Assembly (NCBI GenBank): GCA_007753675.1
Contig: CP036432.1
Coordinates: 4,128,394-4,192,393, forward strand
Length of the DNA stretch: 64,000 nt
From: Stieleria magnilauensis
GTDB taxonomy: Bacteria > Planctomycetota > Planctomycetia > Pirellulales > Pirellulaceae
Direction of reading: 5' to 3'
A program made the translations under genes and the position numbers. This document shows, in pieces, positions 44,151 to 53,609 of this stretch. The notes under the pieces are model-generated. The model was given only the letters and a program-made list of their open reading frames with translations, was not told the DNA's origin and made no database searches. Every line of letters starts with the position of its first letter. The first letter of the stretch is position 1.

Positions 44151-45849
44151 CTTAGGTTTGACCACATCTTTTTGTTTGCCGGCGGATGTGTCGAGTTGGC
44201 GCGGCTGTGAAACCAATTGTTGATCTTTGTAAATGAGTCAAGCTTGGTAAGGTTGATCTGGTAATTTGGCGATGCCTGGAGTTTTTTCCCTGTGGGAACC
44301 GTGGCGTGGAACACACGCTGCGATTGATTCGCGACGGCGGGTTGAGATGGTTGCTGGTGACGGAATGGCTACCAGCACTCGTATCACGGAAGGCCCCCCA
44401 TGGTTTTGCCCCTGCAAACATTTGGACAAGTCAACTTTGCCAACGCTCAACTCGGCGACAAACGTAGAACAAATCGTCTCGTACAACTTGCTGACTCAAT
44501 GGCTCGACGACCAAGTGGAACATTGCCACAGAAATTCAATAGCCCCAAAGACCTCAGGGCTTTCTACCGGTTGATGGACCGTGACCAGGTGACGCATGAG
44601 GCAATTCTCGCATCTCATCGTGAGGCAACCTGGCACAAGATCAAGCAAATCAGAGGCCCAGTCCTGATTCTTCATGATGCCACCGAGCTGGATTTTACCA
44701 ATCACAAGTCACTTTCCGATGACATGGGCCAAATTGGCAACGGCAATCGCCGTGGGTACATCGCGCAAAACAGCTTGGCCGTGAACCCGAAAACACGGCA
44801 AGTAATTGGATTGTGCAATCAGGTTTTGCACCATCGGGAGGATGCTCCCAAAGACGAACTGACCGCTCAGAAACGCAAGCGTGAATCACGAGAGAGTCGA
44901 TTGTGGTTGCGCGGTGCCGATCCACTGGCTAACAGCGAGAAACTCGTTGATGTTTGTGATCGAGGAGCTGACACGTTCGAGTTCCTCGAACATGAATTGG
45001 CCAGCGGCCGTAGGTTCGTCATTCGTGCCTCTCATAATCGGGCGATCATTCCTGGACATGGCGATCAAGGCAGTAGCGATCAAGCCTGTTACCTTCGCAA
45101 CTATGCTGCCAGCCTTCCGCCAGCAGGACACTGGACGTTATCGGTAACGAGCAAAGTCGACAAGAAAGTACGGGTTCGCAAAGGCAAAAAGAAATCAGCC
45201 AATCGACGGGCTCGTGAGGCGAAGATGGCTGTCTCATTTGCCCCGGTTCAAATCAAACCACCCGCGAAGAAACTAGGAGAACACGGCAACGATCCGCTTG
45301 CCGTCTGGGTTGTTCGAGTCTGGGAAGAAGATCCGCCCGCCGGAGAAGAGCGTCTGGAATGGTTTTTGATTACAAACCAACCCGTACTTGATTTTGAAGA
45401 TGCCTATCAGGTTGTCGGTTGGTACGAATGTCGCTGGATCATTGAAGAGTATCACAAAGGGATGAAAACAGGATGTAGCATTGAGAGCCCGCAATTCACT
45501 AGCGAAGAACGTTTGCAGCCAGCGATCGCTTTGATTTCAGTGGTGGCGTTGACTCTGCTGCAAATGCGTGATGCCAGTCGTCGTTGGGACGCAAAGAAAC
45601 GCAAAGCGACCGAAGTTATCTGCAGCGACTACGTGAGTGTGCTGAGCGCTTGGCGACATGGCCAAATCAAACCCGACTGGTCAATTCACGATTTCTTCTA
45701 TGCACTGGCGAGACTCGGCGGTCATCAGAACCGCAAATCCGATCACCCACCGGGATGGCAAACGATTTGGCGAGGCTGGAACGACCTCCAAGCGATGCTC
45801 TGCGGCGTTGACGCAATGAAGATTGTAAAAAGATGTGGTCAAACCTAAG
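44151..45849 (+). mobile_element. IS4-family (IS50-like) insertion sequence, 1699 bp
   Basis: The ends share a perfect 23-bp inverted repeat starting CTTAGGTTTGACCACATC. CGCTGCGC is duplicated at 44143-44150 and 45850-45857. Joining the flanks restores 'CTCCGGAGGTGGCGCTGCGCTGACCTCCGG', which matches the intact repeat at about 60473-60500. Perfect ends suggest a recent insertion. Confidence 0.92.
44400..45848 (+). CDS. IS4-family (Tn5/IS50 group) transposase
   Basis: 482 residues. 'FANAQLGDKRRTNRLVQLADSMARRPSGTLPQKF' matches the Tn5-type DNA-binding N-terminus. The catalytic acids lie in 'LILHDATELDF', 'LVDVCDRGADTFEFLEH' and 'YECRWIIEEYHKGMKTG', the last being the YREK signature. The stop codon TAA lies within the right inverted repeat. 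The frame is intact. Confidence 0.94.
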   Translation: MVLPLQTFGQVNFANAQLGDKRRTNRLVQLADSMARRPSGTLPQKFNSPKDLRAFYRLMDRDQVTHEAILASHREATWHKIKQIRGPVLILHDATELDFTNHKSLSDDMGQIGNGNRRGYIAQNSLAVNPKTRQVIGLCNQVLHHREDAPKDELTAQKRKRESRESRLWLRGADPLANSEKLVDVCDRGADTFEFLEHELASGRRFVIRASHNRAIIPGHGDQGSSDQACYLRNYAASLPPAGHWTLSVTSKVDKKVRVRKGKKKSANRRAREAKMAVSFAPVQIKPPAKKLGEHGNDPLAVWVVRVWEEDPPAGEERLEWFLITNQPVLDFEDAYQVVGWYECRWIIEEYHKGMKTGCSIESPQFTSEERLQPAIALISVVALTLLQMRDASRRWDAKKRKATEVICSDYVSVLSAWRHGQIKPDWSIHDFFYALARLGGHQNRKSDHPPGWQTIWRGWNDLQAMLCGVDAMKIVKRCGQT

Positions 45850-45857
45850 CGCTGCGC

Positions 45858-46162
45858 TGACCTCCGGCTACTCGCTGAAATCCCTCCGGGATACAGTCGA
45901 CGCTGGCCCAAATCGGCTGATAACCCGCGCGCCATCAGCCGTTTGGGTGCGGCAAACTTTGCTGCTTGAACGGCGCGGCTTCGGTTCTCCCCGCCAAATT
46001 CGCGCAGTCGTCCCGATTTCTCTGGAAATGGGTGGCCAAATTCCTACAATCAACTGTCCCTCCACTCCCCGGAATTGGAACACTTCGCCTGCGTCGTGTT
46101 CGGCAGCCCCCCGTTGATGGCTTCCCGTTCCGGTCCCGCCTTTCCTACCCGATGGTTTTTCC
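45858..46162. other. Intergenic repeats right of the IS50-like element
   Basis: It continues the interrupted repeat ('TGACCTCCGGCTACTCGCTG', 'AAATCCCTCCGGGATAC'), then an inverted block around 'AATCGGCTGATAACCCGCGC' that resembles 60330-60365. No gene is recognised. Confidence 0.5.
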
Positions 46163-48742
46163 GTGTTCGATCAAACGATCGTAATACGACCGTTTTACGT
46201 GCAGCCCGATCGCGGGTTCTCGTCCCACGTTCGATTTGCCGCACGTCTAAGCTTGTTGGTCGTCCTGTTGTCAGGGCTCGGCTTTTTGTCGGCCGGCGGA
46301 CAGGGTGTCGTCGCAGCCCCACCCGTGGACGCAACGCAAACCGCGGAACCGCCACCGCCATCGGAATCCGCGGCGCCGGACGCGCTGGCGAATTGGCAGG
46401 CGACCGGATTGCCGTTGATGCAGGCTTATTGCGTCGACTGTCACAACGAAGACGTCCAGGAAGGCGGTTTGGATCTCAGTCCATTCGAAACGCTCAGTGA
46501 CCTGACCACGGCCGAGGTGAAACGGGTGCTGGAGATGGTCCGATTCGGCGCGATGCCGCCGGAGGACTACGACACGCCGGAGATCGAGGAGCGTAAATCG
46601 CTGGTCGCGTCGCTTGAGGCAACGATGTATTCGTCGACCTGTGATCTGACCCCGCGTGCGGGCAAGGTCACCGTTCGCCGGCTCAATCGCAGCGAGTACA
46701 ACAACACGATCCGCGACCTGTTCGGGCTCGACCTGCGACCGGCCGACCGCTTTCCGTCCGATGAAGTCGGCGCGGGGTTCGACAACAACGGTGATGTGCT
46801 TTCGCTGAGCCCGATGTTGATCGAAAAGCTGATCGAAGCGGCGGAGTTTGTTTCGCAGAACGTGATGATCGATCCGGCTGACTTGCCCGAACTTCGTCTG
46901 GAGCTGCCCGGCGACCAGTTGCCGATCTATGGCGATCCGAAGATCGGCCGTTTCAGCGGTCGATTTGTTGACCGCGATAGTTTTGCTTGGATCGATTTGG
47001 ACGCTCCGTTCGACGGCCAATACCGCATCGACGTCCGTGGCGGGACGACATCCAAGTCACACGGCAAGGCCAAGGTTGCGATCTGCGACGAGCAGGGCAA
47101 GCTGTTGGCGAGCGACGAGTTGGACTATTTCGGCGGCGGGGGCAGTTCTGATTCGATGCAGGAGACCATCGAATTGACTCAAGGCAAACATCGGCTGATT
47201 TTCGTGCCCGTGTTGGACGATCGCAAGCTGGTCGTCGGTGAAACAAGCTTTGAATCGGTCACGACGATGGATCCGGAACGCGTCAAAACAATTCTCGCCA
47301 AGCGTGGCAAACCCGTCTCACCAGACGGGGACATCGATTCGGACAGCTATCCGTTCATGTTTCGTTCGTTTCGCGTGAGCGGTCCGAGAGAGCATCCGCG
47401 GGACGCGTATCCGCCCAAACAGTTTCAGATCGTTCGCCACGTCGCACCCAAGAAACGCGACCGGTATAGCGACGTCGCCAAGACAGCGATGAAGAACTTG
47501 CAGCCCTTGATGAAACAGGTCTTCCGAGGTCCGGTGTCCGATGACGAGGTTCGGCCCTACGCCCAATTGGTCGAGCAGTCGGTCAAAGAAGGCGCATCGT
47601 TTCACCGGGGAACACAAATCGCATTGTCGGCGATTCTGGTCAGTCCTCGTTTCTTGTTCCGGGTCGAAACGCCGCCGCCGGACAGCCAACCCAATTCCTT
47701 CGGTGACATTCCACTGTCGCCGCACCAGTTGGCGACCCGCCTGTCGTATTTTCTGTGGAGCAGTACTCCGGATCAAACGTTGTTGGACCAAGCCGATCGC
47801 AACGAGTTGGACCTGGAGCGGTTAAAGAGTCACGTCGGTCGGATGTTGGCGGATCAAAAAGCCGATGCATTGGCAACGGACTTTGCCGCCCAATGGCTGG
47901 GATTGAGAAATCTGGTCGAGCACGAAGCCGATGGCAAACGCTTTCCCACCTTTGACCAGGATTTGAAATCGGCAATGGTGCGCGAAACTGAATTGTTGTT
48001 TCTGCACATTCTGCGGAACAACCTGTCGATCAGTGAGTTTCTGACCGCCGACTACACGTTCGTCAACGAAACCCTGGCCGAACACTACGGTTTAACGTTT
48101 CGCGGTGAACCGTTTGAAAAGGTGTCGCTGTCCGGCACTCCCCGTCGAGGTTTGCTTTCCCACGGCAGCGTGTTGACGTTGACCAGTACGCCGAATCGCA
48201 CCAGCCCGGTGTTGCGTGGGAAATGGATTCTCGAAAACGTGTTGGGGACGAAAGCCCCGGATCCACCGGCCGGTGTTCCCGAGCTGGACGATGCGAAAGC
48301 GGCCGGCGAAAACGCGACACTGCGCGAACAACTTGAATTACACCGTCAAAGTCCCTCCTGCGCCTCATGCCACCGAGTGATGGACCAATTGGGGTTCGGA
48401 TTGGATGACTATGACGCCATCGGCCAATATCGAACCGAAGAGGGTGGCAAACCGATCGACGCCAGCGGCGCCTTGCCCGACGGTCGGTCGTTCAACGGAG
48501 GCGCTCAGTTGAGCGGCATGCTGGCCGAGACCGAAGTCGAAGGGCTGGCGCGGACGTTGGCCGAACGGCTGCTGACCTTTGCGATCGGCCGCGAACTGAC
48601 CCCTGACGACCGCTGCACGATCGACGAGATTCTCGAACACACACGCGGCAACCAATTCCGTCTGGCGGATCTAGTCACCGAAGTGGTGACCAGCCGCCAA
48701 TTCCGATTCCAAACTTTCGACGCCGACGCTGGCAGCCGGTAA
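46163..48742 (+). CDS. DUF1592/1588/1587-type planctomycete cytochrome protein
   Basis: About 859 residues. After an N-terminal membrane or signal segment ('LSLLVVLLSGLGFLSAG'), a haem-binding CVDCH occurs at about residue 91 ('LMQAYCVDCHNEDVQEGGLDLSPF'). The DUF1587-like 'VTVRRLNRSEYNNTIRDLFGLDL' follows, then the DUF1592/DUF1588 blocks ('HQLATRLSYFLWSSTPD', 'RRGLLSHGSVLTLTSTPNRTSPVLRGKWILENVLG') and CASCH in the DUF1585 end ('CASCHRVMDQLGFGLDDYDAIG'). These exported proteins are a planctomycete hallmark, with a presumed redox role and unknown substrate. A DUF1552 gene follows after 26 bp, the standard pairing. The start is GTG at 46163 and is uncertain. Confidence 0.92.
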   Translation: MFDQTIVIRPFYVQPDRGFSSHVRFAARLSLLVVLLSGLGFLSAGGQGVVAAPPVDATQTAEPPPPSESAAPDALANWQATGLPLMQAYCVDCHNEDVQEGGLDLSPFETLSDLTTAEVKRVLEMVRFGAMPPEDYDTPEIEERKSLVASLEATMYSSTCDLTPRAGKVTVRRLNRSEYNNTIRDLFGLDLRPADRFPSDEVGAGFDNNGDVLSLSPMLIEKLIEAAEFVSQNVMIDPADLPELRLELPGDQLPIYGDPKIGRFSGRFVDRDSFAWIDLDAPFDGQYRIDVRGGTTSKSHGKAKVAICDEQGKLLASDELDYFGGGGSSDSMQETIELTQGKHRLIFVPVLDDRKLVVGETSFESVTTMDPERVKTILAKRGKPVSPDGDIDSDSYPFMFRSFRVSGPREHPRDAYPPKQFQIVRHVAPKKRDRYSDVAKTAMKNLQPLMKQVFRGPVSDDEVRPYAQLVEQSVKEGASFHRGTQIALSAILVSPRFLFRVETPPPDSQPNSFGDIPLSPHQLATRLSYFLWSSTPDQTLLDQADRNELDLERLKSHVGRMLADQKADALATDFAAQWLGLRNLVEHEADGKRFPTFDQDLKSAMVRETELLFLHILRNNLSISEFLTADYTFVNETLAEHYGLTFRGEPFEKVSLSGTPRRGLLSHGSVLTLTSTPNRTSPVLRGKWILENVLGTKAPDPPAGVPELDDAKAAGENATLREQLELHRQSPSCASCHRVMDQLGFGLDDYDAIGQYRTEEGGKPIDASGALPDGRSFNGGAQLSGMLAETEVEGLARTLAERLLTFAIGRELTPDDRCTIDEILEHTRGNQFRLADLVTEVVTSRQFRFQTFDADAGSR

Positions 48743-48768
48743 CGAATCCATCAACAGAGGACCGAACG

Positions 48769-50130
48769 ATGAAGTCGAGACCACAAATGATTCAGCGCAA
48801 GAAGGTCGATCGCCGAACTGTCCTGCGGGGATCGGCGGCCGTCCTGGGCCTGCCCTTGCTGGAGGCGATGACGCCGATGGCACGCAGCGCGTTCGCGTCG
48901 CCCGATTCGATGCCGCGGCCGGTTCGGATGGCCTGTATCTTCGTGCCCAACGGCGTGATCATGCCGCAGTGGAAGCCGATCGTCGGTCCGTCCGGCGAGC
49001 CGACCGATTGGGAATGCAGCGAGACACTGCAGCCGTTGGCGCCGCTGAAGCACAAGCTGAACGTGATCTCCAATCTGACCCATGACAACGGGCGCGGCTA
49101 CAAAGACGGCGCCGGCGACCACGCCCGCTGCGGTGCAACGTTCTTGACCGCGGCACGTCCGCTGAAAACCAGCGGCAACATCCGCTTGGGCGTCTCGGTC
49201 GACCAGATCGCCGCGGCGCAATTGGCCGGTCAAACCCGCCTGCCTTCGATCGAACTCGGACTCGAAGGCAGCCGCAACGCCGGCAGTTGTGATTCCGGGT
49301 ACAGCTGTGCCTATAGCAGCAACATTTCCTGGCGAAATGAAACGCAACCGATGCCCAAGGAAACGATTCCACGGCTGGCATTCGAGCGGATGTTCGGCAG
49401 TGGTGATTTGGCCGAGCGGCGGGAAGCCAACCGGATCCGCAAGAGTGTGCTCGATGTCGTTCGTGGCGACGCTCAACGGCTGATGAAGCAGCTCGGCAGG
49501 TCCGACTTGCGCAAGATGGACGAGTATTTCACGGGGGTTCGGGAGATCGAACAGCGGATCGAACGCACCGAGCAAGAAGACGCCGCGGCACTACCGGACA
49601 TCGAGATCCCCTTCGGCCGCGTCGAATCGTTCCGCGAACACGCCCGGCTAATGTTCGATCTGATGGTCCTGGCGTTTCAAACCGACACCACCCGGGTTGC
49701 GACGCTGATGTTGGACAACGCCGGAGGCAACCGACGCTACACCGAGATCGGAGTCAGCGACGGGCACCACGGAATGAGCCACCACCGAGACAAGCCGGAA
49801 CTGGTCGAGAATCTTCGTAAGATCGATCACTACCTGGTCGAGCAATACGCGTATTTCCTGAAAAAGCTGGAGGCCACCCAAGACGCCGGCGGCTCGCTGT
49901 TGGACCAATCGATGGTGCTCTACGGAAGCGGGATCAGTGACGGCAACCGGCACCGGCACGAAGATTTGCCGATCGTGCTCGCCGGCAGCGCGGCGGGACA
50001 GATTGAAACGGGGCGTTACGTCGATGCCGGGAAAGAATGTCCGATGGCGAATCTGTTCCTGACCATGCTGGACCTGATGGGCACGCCGGCCGATTCAATT
50101 GGGGACAGCACCGGCCGAATGACGATCTAG
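48769..50130 (+). CDS. DUF1552 protein with Tat signal
   Basis: 453 residues. The N-terminus 'DRRTVLRGSAAVLGLPLLEAM' is a twin-arginine signal, so the folded protein is exported. The body matches DUF1552 ('MACIFVPNGVIMPQWKP', 'GDHARCGATFLTAARP', 'VSVDQIAAAQLAGQTRLPSIELG', 'DGHHGMSHH', 'MVLYGSGISDGNRHRHEDLPIVLAG'). The last part resembles the alkaline-phosphatase-like/DUF1501 fold. It is paired with the DUF1592 cytochrome gene, 26 bp upstream, and the two are thought to act together on an unknown substrate. Confidence 0.92.
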   Translation: MKSRPQMIQRKKVDRRTVLRGSAAVLGLPLLEAMTPMARSAFASPDSMPRPVRMACIFVPNGVIMPQWKPIVGPSGEPTDWECSETLQPLAPLKHKLNVISNLTHDNGRGYKDGAGDHARCGATFLTAARPLKTSGNIRLGVSVDQIAAAQLAGQTRLPSIELGLEGSRNAGSCDSGYSCAYSSNISWRNETQPMPKETIPRLAFERMFGSGDLAERREANRIRKSVLDVVRGDAQRLMKQLGRSDLRKMDEYFTGVREIEQRIERTEQEDAAALPDIEIPFGRVESFREHARLMFDLMVLAFQTDTTRVATLMLDNAGGNRRYTEIGVSDGHHGMSHHRDKPELVENLRKIDHYLVEQYAYFLKKLEATQDAGGSLLDQSMVLYGSGISDGNRHRHEDLPIVLAGSAAGQIETGRYVDAGKECPMANLFLTMLDLMGTPADSIGDSTGRMTI

Positions 50131-50255
50131 GCCAGGGGGCACGCCATAGTAAGATTTAAGGGCGGTAGACGGAATACTTAATATTTTCGTCAGCGGGTCC
50201 GACCAGACTACCAAGGGGATGCATTCTTTTCCGCGCCTTTTGGTACGCCCGTCTC

Positions 50256-52754
50256 ATGAAACGAACGACGCTCGCCGCACTGTGCTGTCTCGGGTTGAGC
50301 CTGGAGACGTGGTCGGTCGGACAGGAACCGGCACCCAAGCGACTCGGATTGACGGCCATCGGTCAACTGGCCGAGGGCGGTCAGCAAACGCCCGGCGAAC
50401 TGGTTCCGGCGACGGTGGAACCGCCGCCTGGGGAACCGCCGCCTGGGGAACCGCTGCCTGCAGAATCACTGACCGACGGTGGGCTGGGTGCCGCCGACGC
50501 CGACGACACGGACGCTGCTGCCGTCGAAACTGAGTCCGACAGTCAAGGCGAAGAGGAGCCAGCTGCCGAAGACCAGGAGTCGCTAGCCGACACGCTCGGC
50601 TTTGATCTCTCTGCACTGGAAGACTTTGCCGAGCAACCGCTATTGGTTCCCGTCGAAGCGCCGGCAACGCTGGCGACACTGGACACCATCGACGAAATCG
50701 CTCCCATCTCGATCGGGGGCGGCATTCCGGCGATCTCTCGAATCACCCCGGCCGCGGTCACACGCATCGGTGCCCCGACGATCTGGTCCTCCGGCGCACG
50801 CAATCTGGACGAATTGCTGGATATTTTGGTGCCCAATTTCCAGCATGTGCATCAAGTGGCCACCGGTCCCAAGATGGGCATGCGAGGCATCATCAGCGAC
50901 CGCGATGACAAGATTTTGTTGAAGGTCAACGGCCGGATCATGAACAACCGGGGTGAGTCCGGTGCGTATCACGAGCGAGATCTGCCGCTGCTCGGTGACC
51001 TTCACCTTGTCGACGTCCTACGCGGTCCCGGCGGGGCGACCGATGGTCCGGGCGCCATCGCAGGTGTGATCAACTTGCAAACGCACACGGGTCTGACGTT
51101 CCAGGGACTCGACGCCACCGTCCGGCAAGGCTTCATCGACGAATTCACGGCGACCGAACTGCGTTACGGCCGCAAGTTCGATGAGGACACGGGCGTGTTC
51201 GTCTATTACGGCATCGCAACCCAAGATGGCGCCGATCAATCCGATGCGCCCTTGGTGTTCGGTCGCAGCTTCCTTGCCCGAGACAACATCCCGGTGACGG
51301 CCGGTGAGCCGGTGACGTTCAATGTCCAGGACGACGGCCGCGGGTACCGTTCCAAGCCGAAACACAAGTTTCACGCACAGGTGACCGATGGCAATCTCAA
51401 CGCCTGGGTCCGCTACACGCGTGGCGGTCAACAAATCGATCCCGATCGGCGTGACGTTGCCGTCGCGCCGGCCGGTGAGGCAAATCCCGGCGACAGTTTT
51501 GCCGACCTGCAAACCTCGCAGGCCGGCTACCAACAACTGACCTTTGCCGGCAAGTACTTGTTTGAATGCACCGAGTCTCTGAATGTGGAGTGGATGGCGA
51601 GTTGGGATCTGTTCGATTTCGAACGCTTCACGCCGCGAGACGGGATCATCACCAACCGCGAAGACGAGTTCTACACGCGTTTGCTGGCCCGCTGGACGCC
51701 CAACGAGCGGCACACTCTGGCATTTGGGACGGCACTTTCGTACGAGTGGTTTGGGTTACCAAGTCCCGGGTATCCCGGATTGCCGGCCAACGTCGAAGGC
51801 GTGCCTGCCCCGATCGAAGGCCCGTGGGAAACGGATACGTTTTCGTTGATGGGTGAGTACGTGTTGCGGTTCAACGAGCGTTGGACCGCATTCGCCGGGC
51901 TCCGCAGCGACAAGCACTCTTACAGTGAGTGGTTGCTCTCGCCACGGACGGCATTGGTGTTCGCACCCAATGAACAAGATACATACAAAGCGATCTGGTC
52001 GGTGGCCAACCGACGTGCGACCGACGGCGACCTGAGACGCCAGTTCGTCGAACAAGGAAGCTTCAGTGAGGCGGAAGAAAACGAAAGTGCCGAGTTCCGC
52101 TACGAGCGGCGGCCCTGCGACCATCTTTACTTCGGCGCCAGCGGCTTTTACCAGTACTACACCGCGATCGGGTTCAATCCCACGCCGACCGTGCGACGGC
52201 AGACGGTGTTGGGCAAGTTCAAGATGGCCGGTTTGGAATTGGAATCGTCTTATCGGACCGAGTGCTACCAATGGTCGCTTTCGCACTCCTACACCCAGTT
52301 GATCAGCGGGTTTCTGCCGGACATCACCCGGAACCAAGGCATCAGCGCCGAGCCGTATGGTTTCGGCAACGACTTGGTGAGTTGGTCGCCGCATTTGACC
52401 AAGTTGTACGCCAACCGAGAATGGAATTCACTTTGGAGCACCAGCGGGTCGCTGCGTGCCTATTGGGGTTTCCCTGGTGACGAAGACCTGGCCAATTACA
52501 ACGAAAGCTTGCCGGCCCCGAACGGCTTTCTGCCGTACATCGATCCGGGTTACAAGAAAGCCTTCCGCGGCAGCTACTTCCTGGACTTCGGCATCCAACG
52601 CAAGATCTGCTGTGGTCAGGGCCGGATGCGATTGGACTTCTACAACGTGCTCGGCTGGATCGACCGAGATCTAAACAAACGCAATGTGCTGCGACGGGCC
52701 TATTACCGCAGCGAGGCGGCGGCGATCGCGTTGACGGTTCAGCGAACATTTTAG
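50256..52754 (+). CDS. TonB-dependent outer-membrane receptor
   Basis: 832 residues with a signal peptide (about 1-23) and a Pro/Glu-rich spacer containing repeated 'PPPGE' units (about 52-70). The plug domain is visible in 'NLDELLDILVPNFQHVHQVATGPKMGMRGIISDRDDKILLKVNGRIMNN' and 'LVDVLRGPGGATDGPGAIAGVINLQTH'. The rest shows alternating beta-barrel strands ending in 'ALTVQRTF' with a terminal Phe. It would import a large substrate using TonB energy. It lies directly upstream of a YfiR-like gene and a kinase cluster. Confidence 0.9.
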   Translation: MKRTTLAALCCLGLSLETWSVGQEPAPKRLGLTAIGQLAEGGQQTPGELVPATVEPPPGEPPPGEPLPAESLTDGGLGAADADDTDAAAVETESDSQGEEEPAAEDQESLADTLGFDLSALEDFAEQPLLVPVEAPATLATLDTIDEIAPISIGGGIPAISRITPAAVTRIGAPTIWSSGARNLDELLDILVPNFQHVHQVATGPKMGMRGIISDRDDKILLKVNGRIMNNRGESGAYHERDLPLLGDLHLVDVLRGPGGATDGPGAIAGVINLQTHTGLTFQGLDATVRQGFIDEFTATELRYGRKFDEDTGVFVYYGIATQDGADQSDAPLVFGRSFLARDNIPVTAGEPVTFNVQDDGRGYRSKPKHKFHAQVTDGNLNAWVRYTRGGQQIDPDRRDVAVAPAGEANPGDSFADLQTSQAGYQQLTFAGKYLFECTESLNVEWMASWDLFDFERFTPRDGIITNREDEFYTRLLARWTPNERHTLAFGTALSYEWFGLPSPGYPGLPANVEGVPAPIEGPWETDTFSLMGEYVLRFNERWTAFAGLRSDKHSYSEWLLSPRTALVFAPNEQDTYKAIWSVANRRATDGDLRRQFVEQGSFSEAEENESAEFRYERRPCDHLYFGASGFYQYYTAIGFNPTPTVRRQTVLGKFKMAGLELESSYRTECYQWSLSHSYTQLISGFLPDITRNQGISAEPYGFGNDLVSWSPHLTKLYANREWNSLWSTSGSLRAYWGFPGDEDLANYNESLPAPNGFLPYIDPGYKKAFRGSYFLDFGIQRKICCGQGRMRLDFYNVLGWIDRDLNKRNVLRRAYYRSEAAAIALTVQRTF

Positions 52755-52940
52755 CGGGTGATCCATCACCCCACGGTCTCAGAATTCTTGCCCGGCCGGT
52801 TCACAATGACTAAGTTGAATAGCATGAACACGCTCCGGGGTCCGTGGGCTCACGTCCATCGGCTGATTCAATCCACACGCCGCGGTGGTGCCGGATACCG
52901 TTTGGAATGGCGGACGCCACAAAGGTCCGCGAGGCTGCAC

Positions 52941-53585
52941 ATGCGCCGTTCACTTTCATTGCTTTGCGTTTTGATCACCTGTGGATTACTGATCGATGCG
53001 CGTTCCCTCGACGCCCAACAGCCGGCGCCGCAGAACGAATACGACATCAAAGCCGGTTGGTTTTATTTCTTGGGCGGCTTGATTCAATGGCCGAAGCAGC
53101 CGTTTAAGGGAGCCGACAAAGATTTCGTGATCGGTGTGCTGGGAAACAATCCGTTCGGAGCCTACATCCGCCCGGTTGGCAATGGAGCATCCATCAAATC
53201 GACAAGAATCACGACCGATACGATCCAGCGTAAACCGATCAAAGTCATCCAGTACAGCTCGGTCGCTGAGTTTCAAAACAGCTACAGTCCGTGTCACATT
53301 TTATTCATCTCACGTTCTTCCGCCCCCGGAGTTCTCGGGGAAACGGCACAGGCACGGGTCGAAGCGGCCTTGCAGAAAACCACGGGGCAACCGGTGGTCC
53401 TGGTCGGAGAGGCGGAAAACGAGGCCGAGTCGTTGGTCTACGCCAAGTCGGGGATCATCATCTGTTACTGGAACGATCTTCAAGAAAAGCGTGTCAAGAT
53501 GGTTGTCAACGACACCCATGCCAAACGCGGACAGCTAAAGGTTCTTTCCCCCCTCTTACGCTTAAGAATTGTCACGGTGCTCTAA
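52941..53585 (+). CDS. YfiR/DUF4154-like periplasmic protein
   Basis: About 214 residues with a signal peptide ('RRSLSLLCVLITCGLLIDARSLDAQ'). The mature part fits YfiR/DUF4154: 'EYDIKAGWFYFLGGLIQWP', 'FVIGVLGNNPFGAYI', 'CHILFIS' and the final 'LSPLLRLRIVTVL'. YfiR proteins sit in the periplasm and inhibit or tune a partner membrane enzyme. The histidine kinase that starts 24 bp downstream is the natural candidate partner. The start at 52941 is favoured over an open frame from 52758. Confidence 0.83.
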   Translation: MRRSLSLLCVLITCGLLIDARSLDAQQPAPQNEYDIKAGWFYFLGGLIQWPKQPFKGADKDFVIGVLGNNPFGAYIRPVGNGASIKSTRITTDTIQRKPIKVIQYSSVAEFQNSYSPCHILFISRSSAPGVLGETAQARVEAALQKTTGQPVVLVGEAENEAESLVYAKSGIIICYWNDLQEKRVKMVVNDTHAKRGQLKVLSPLLRLRIVTVL

Positions 53586-53609
53586 GACATTCAATCAGGA
53601 CCCCACAGC

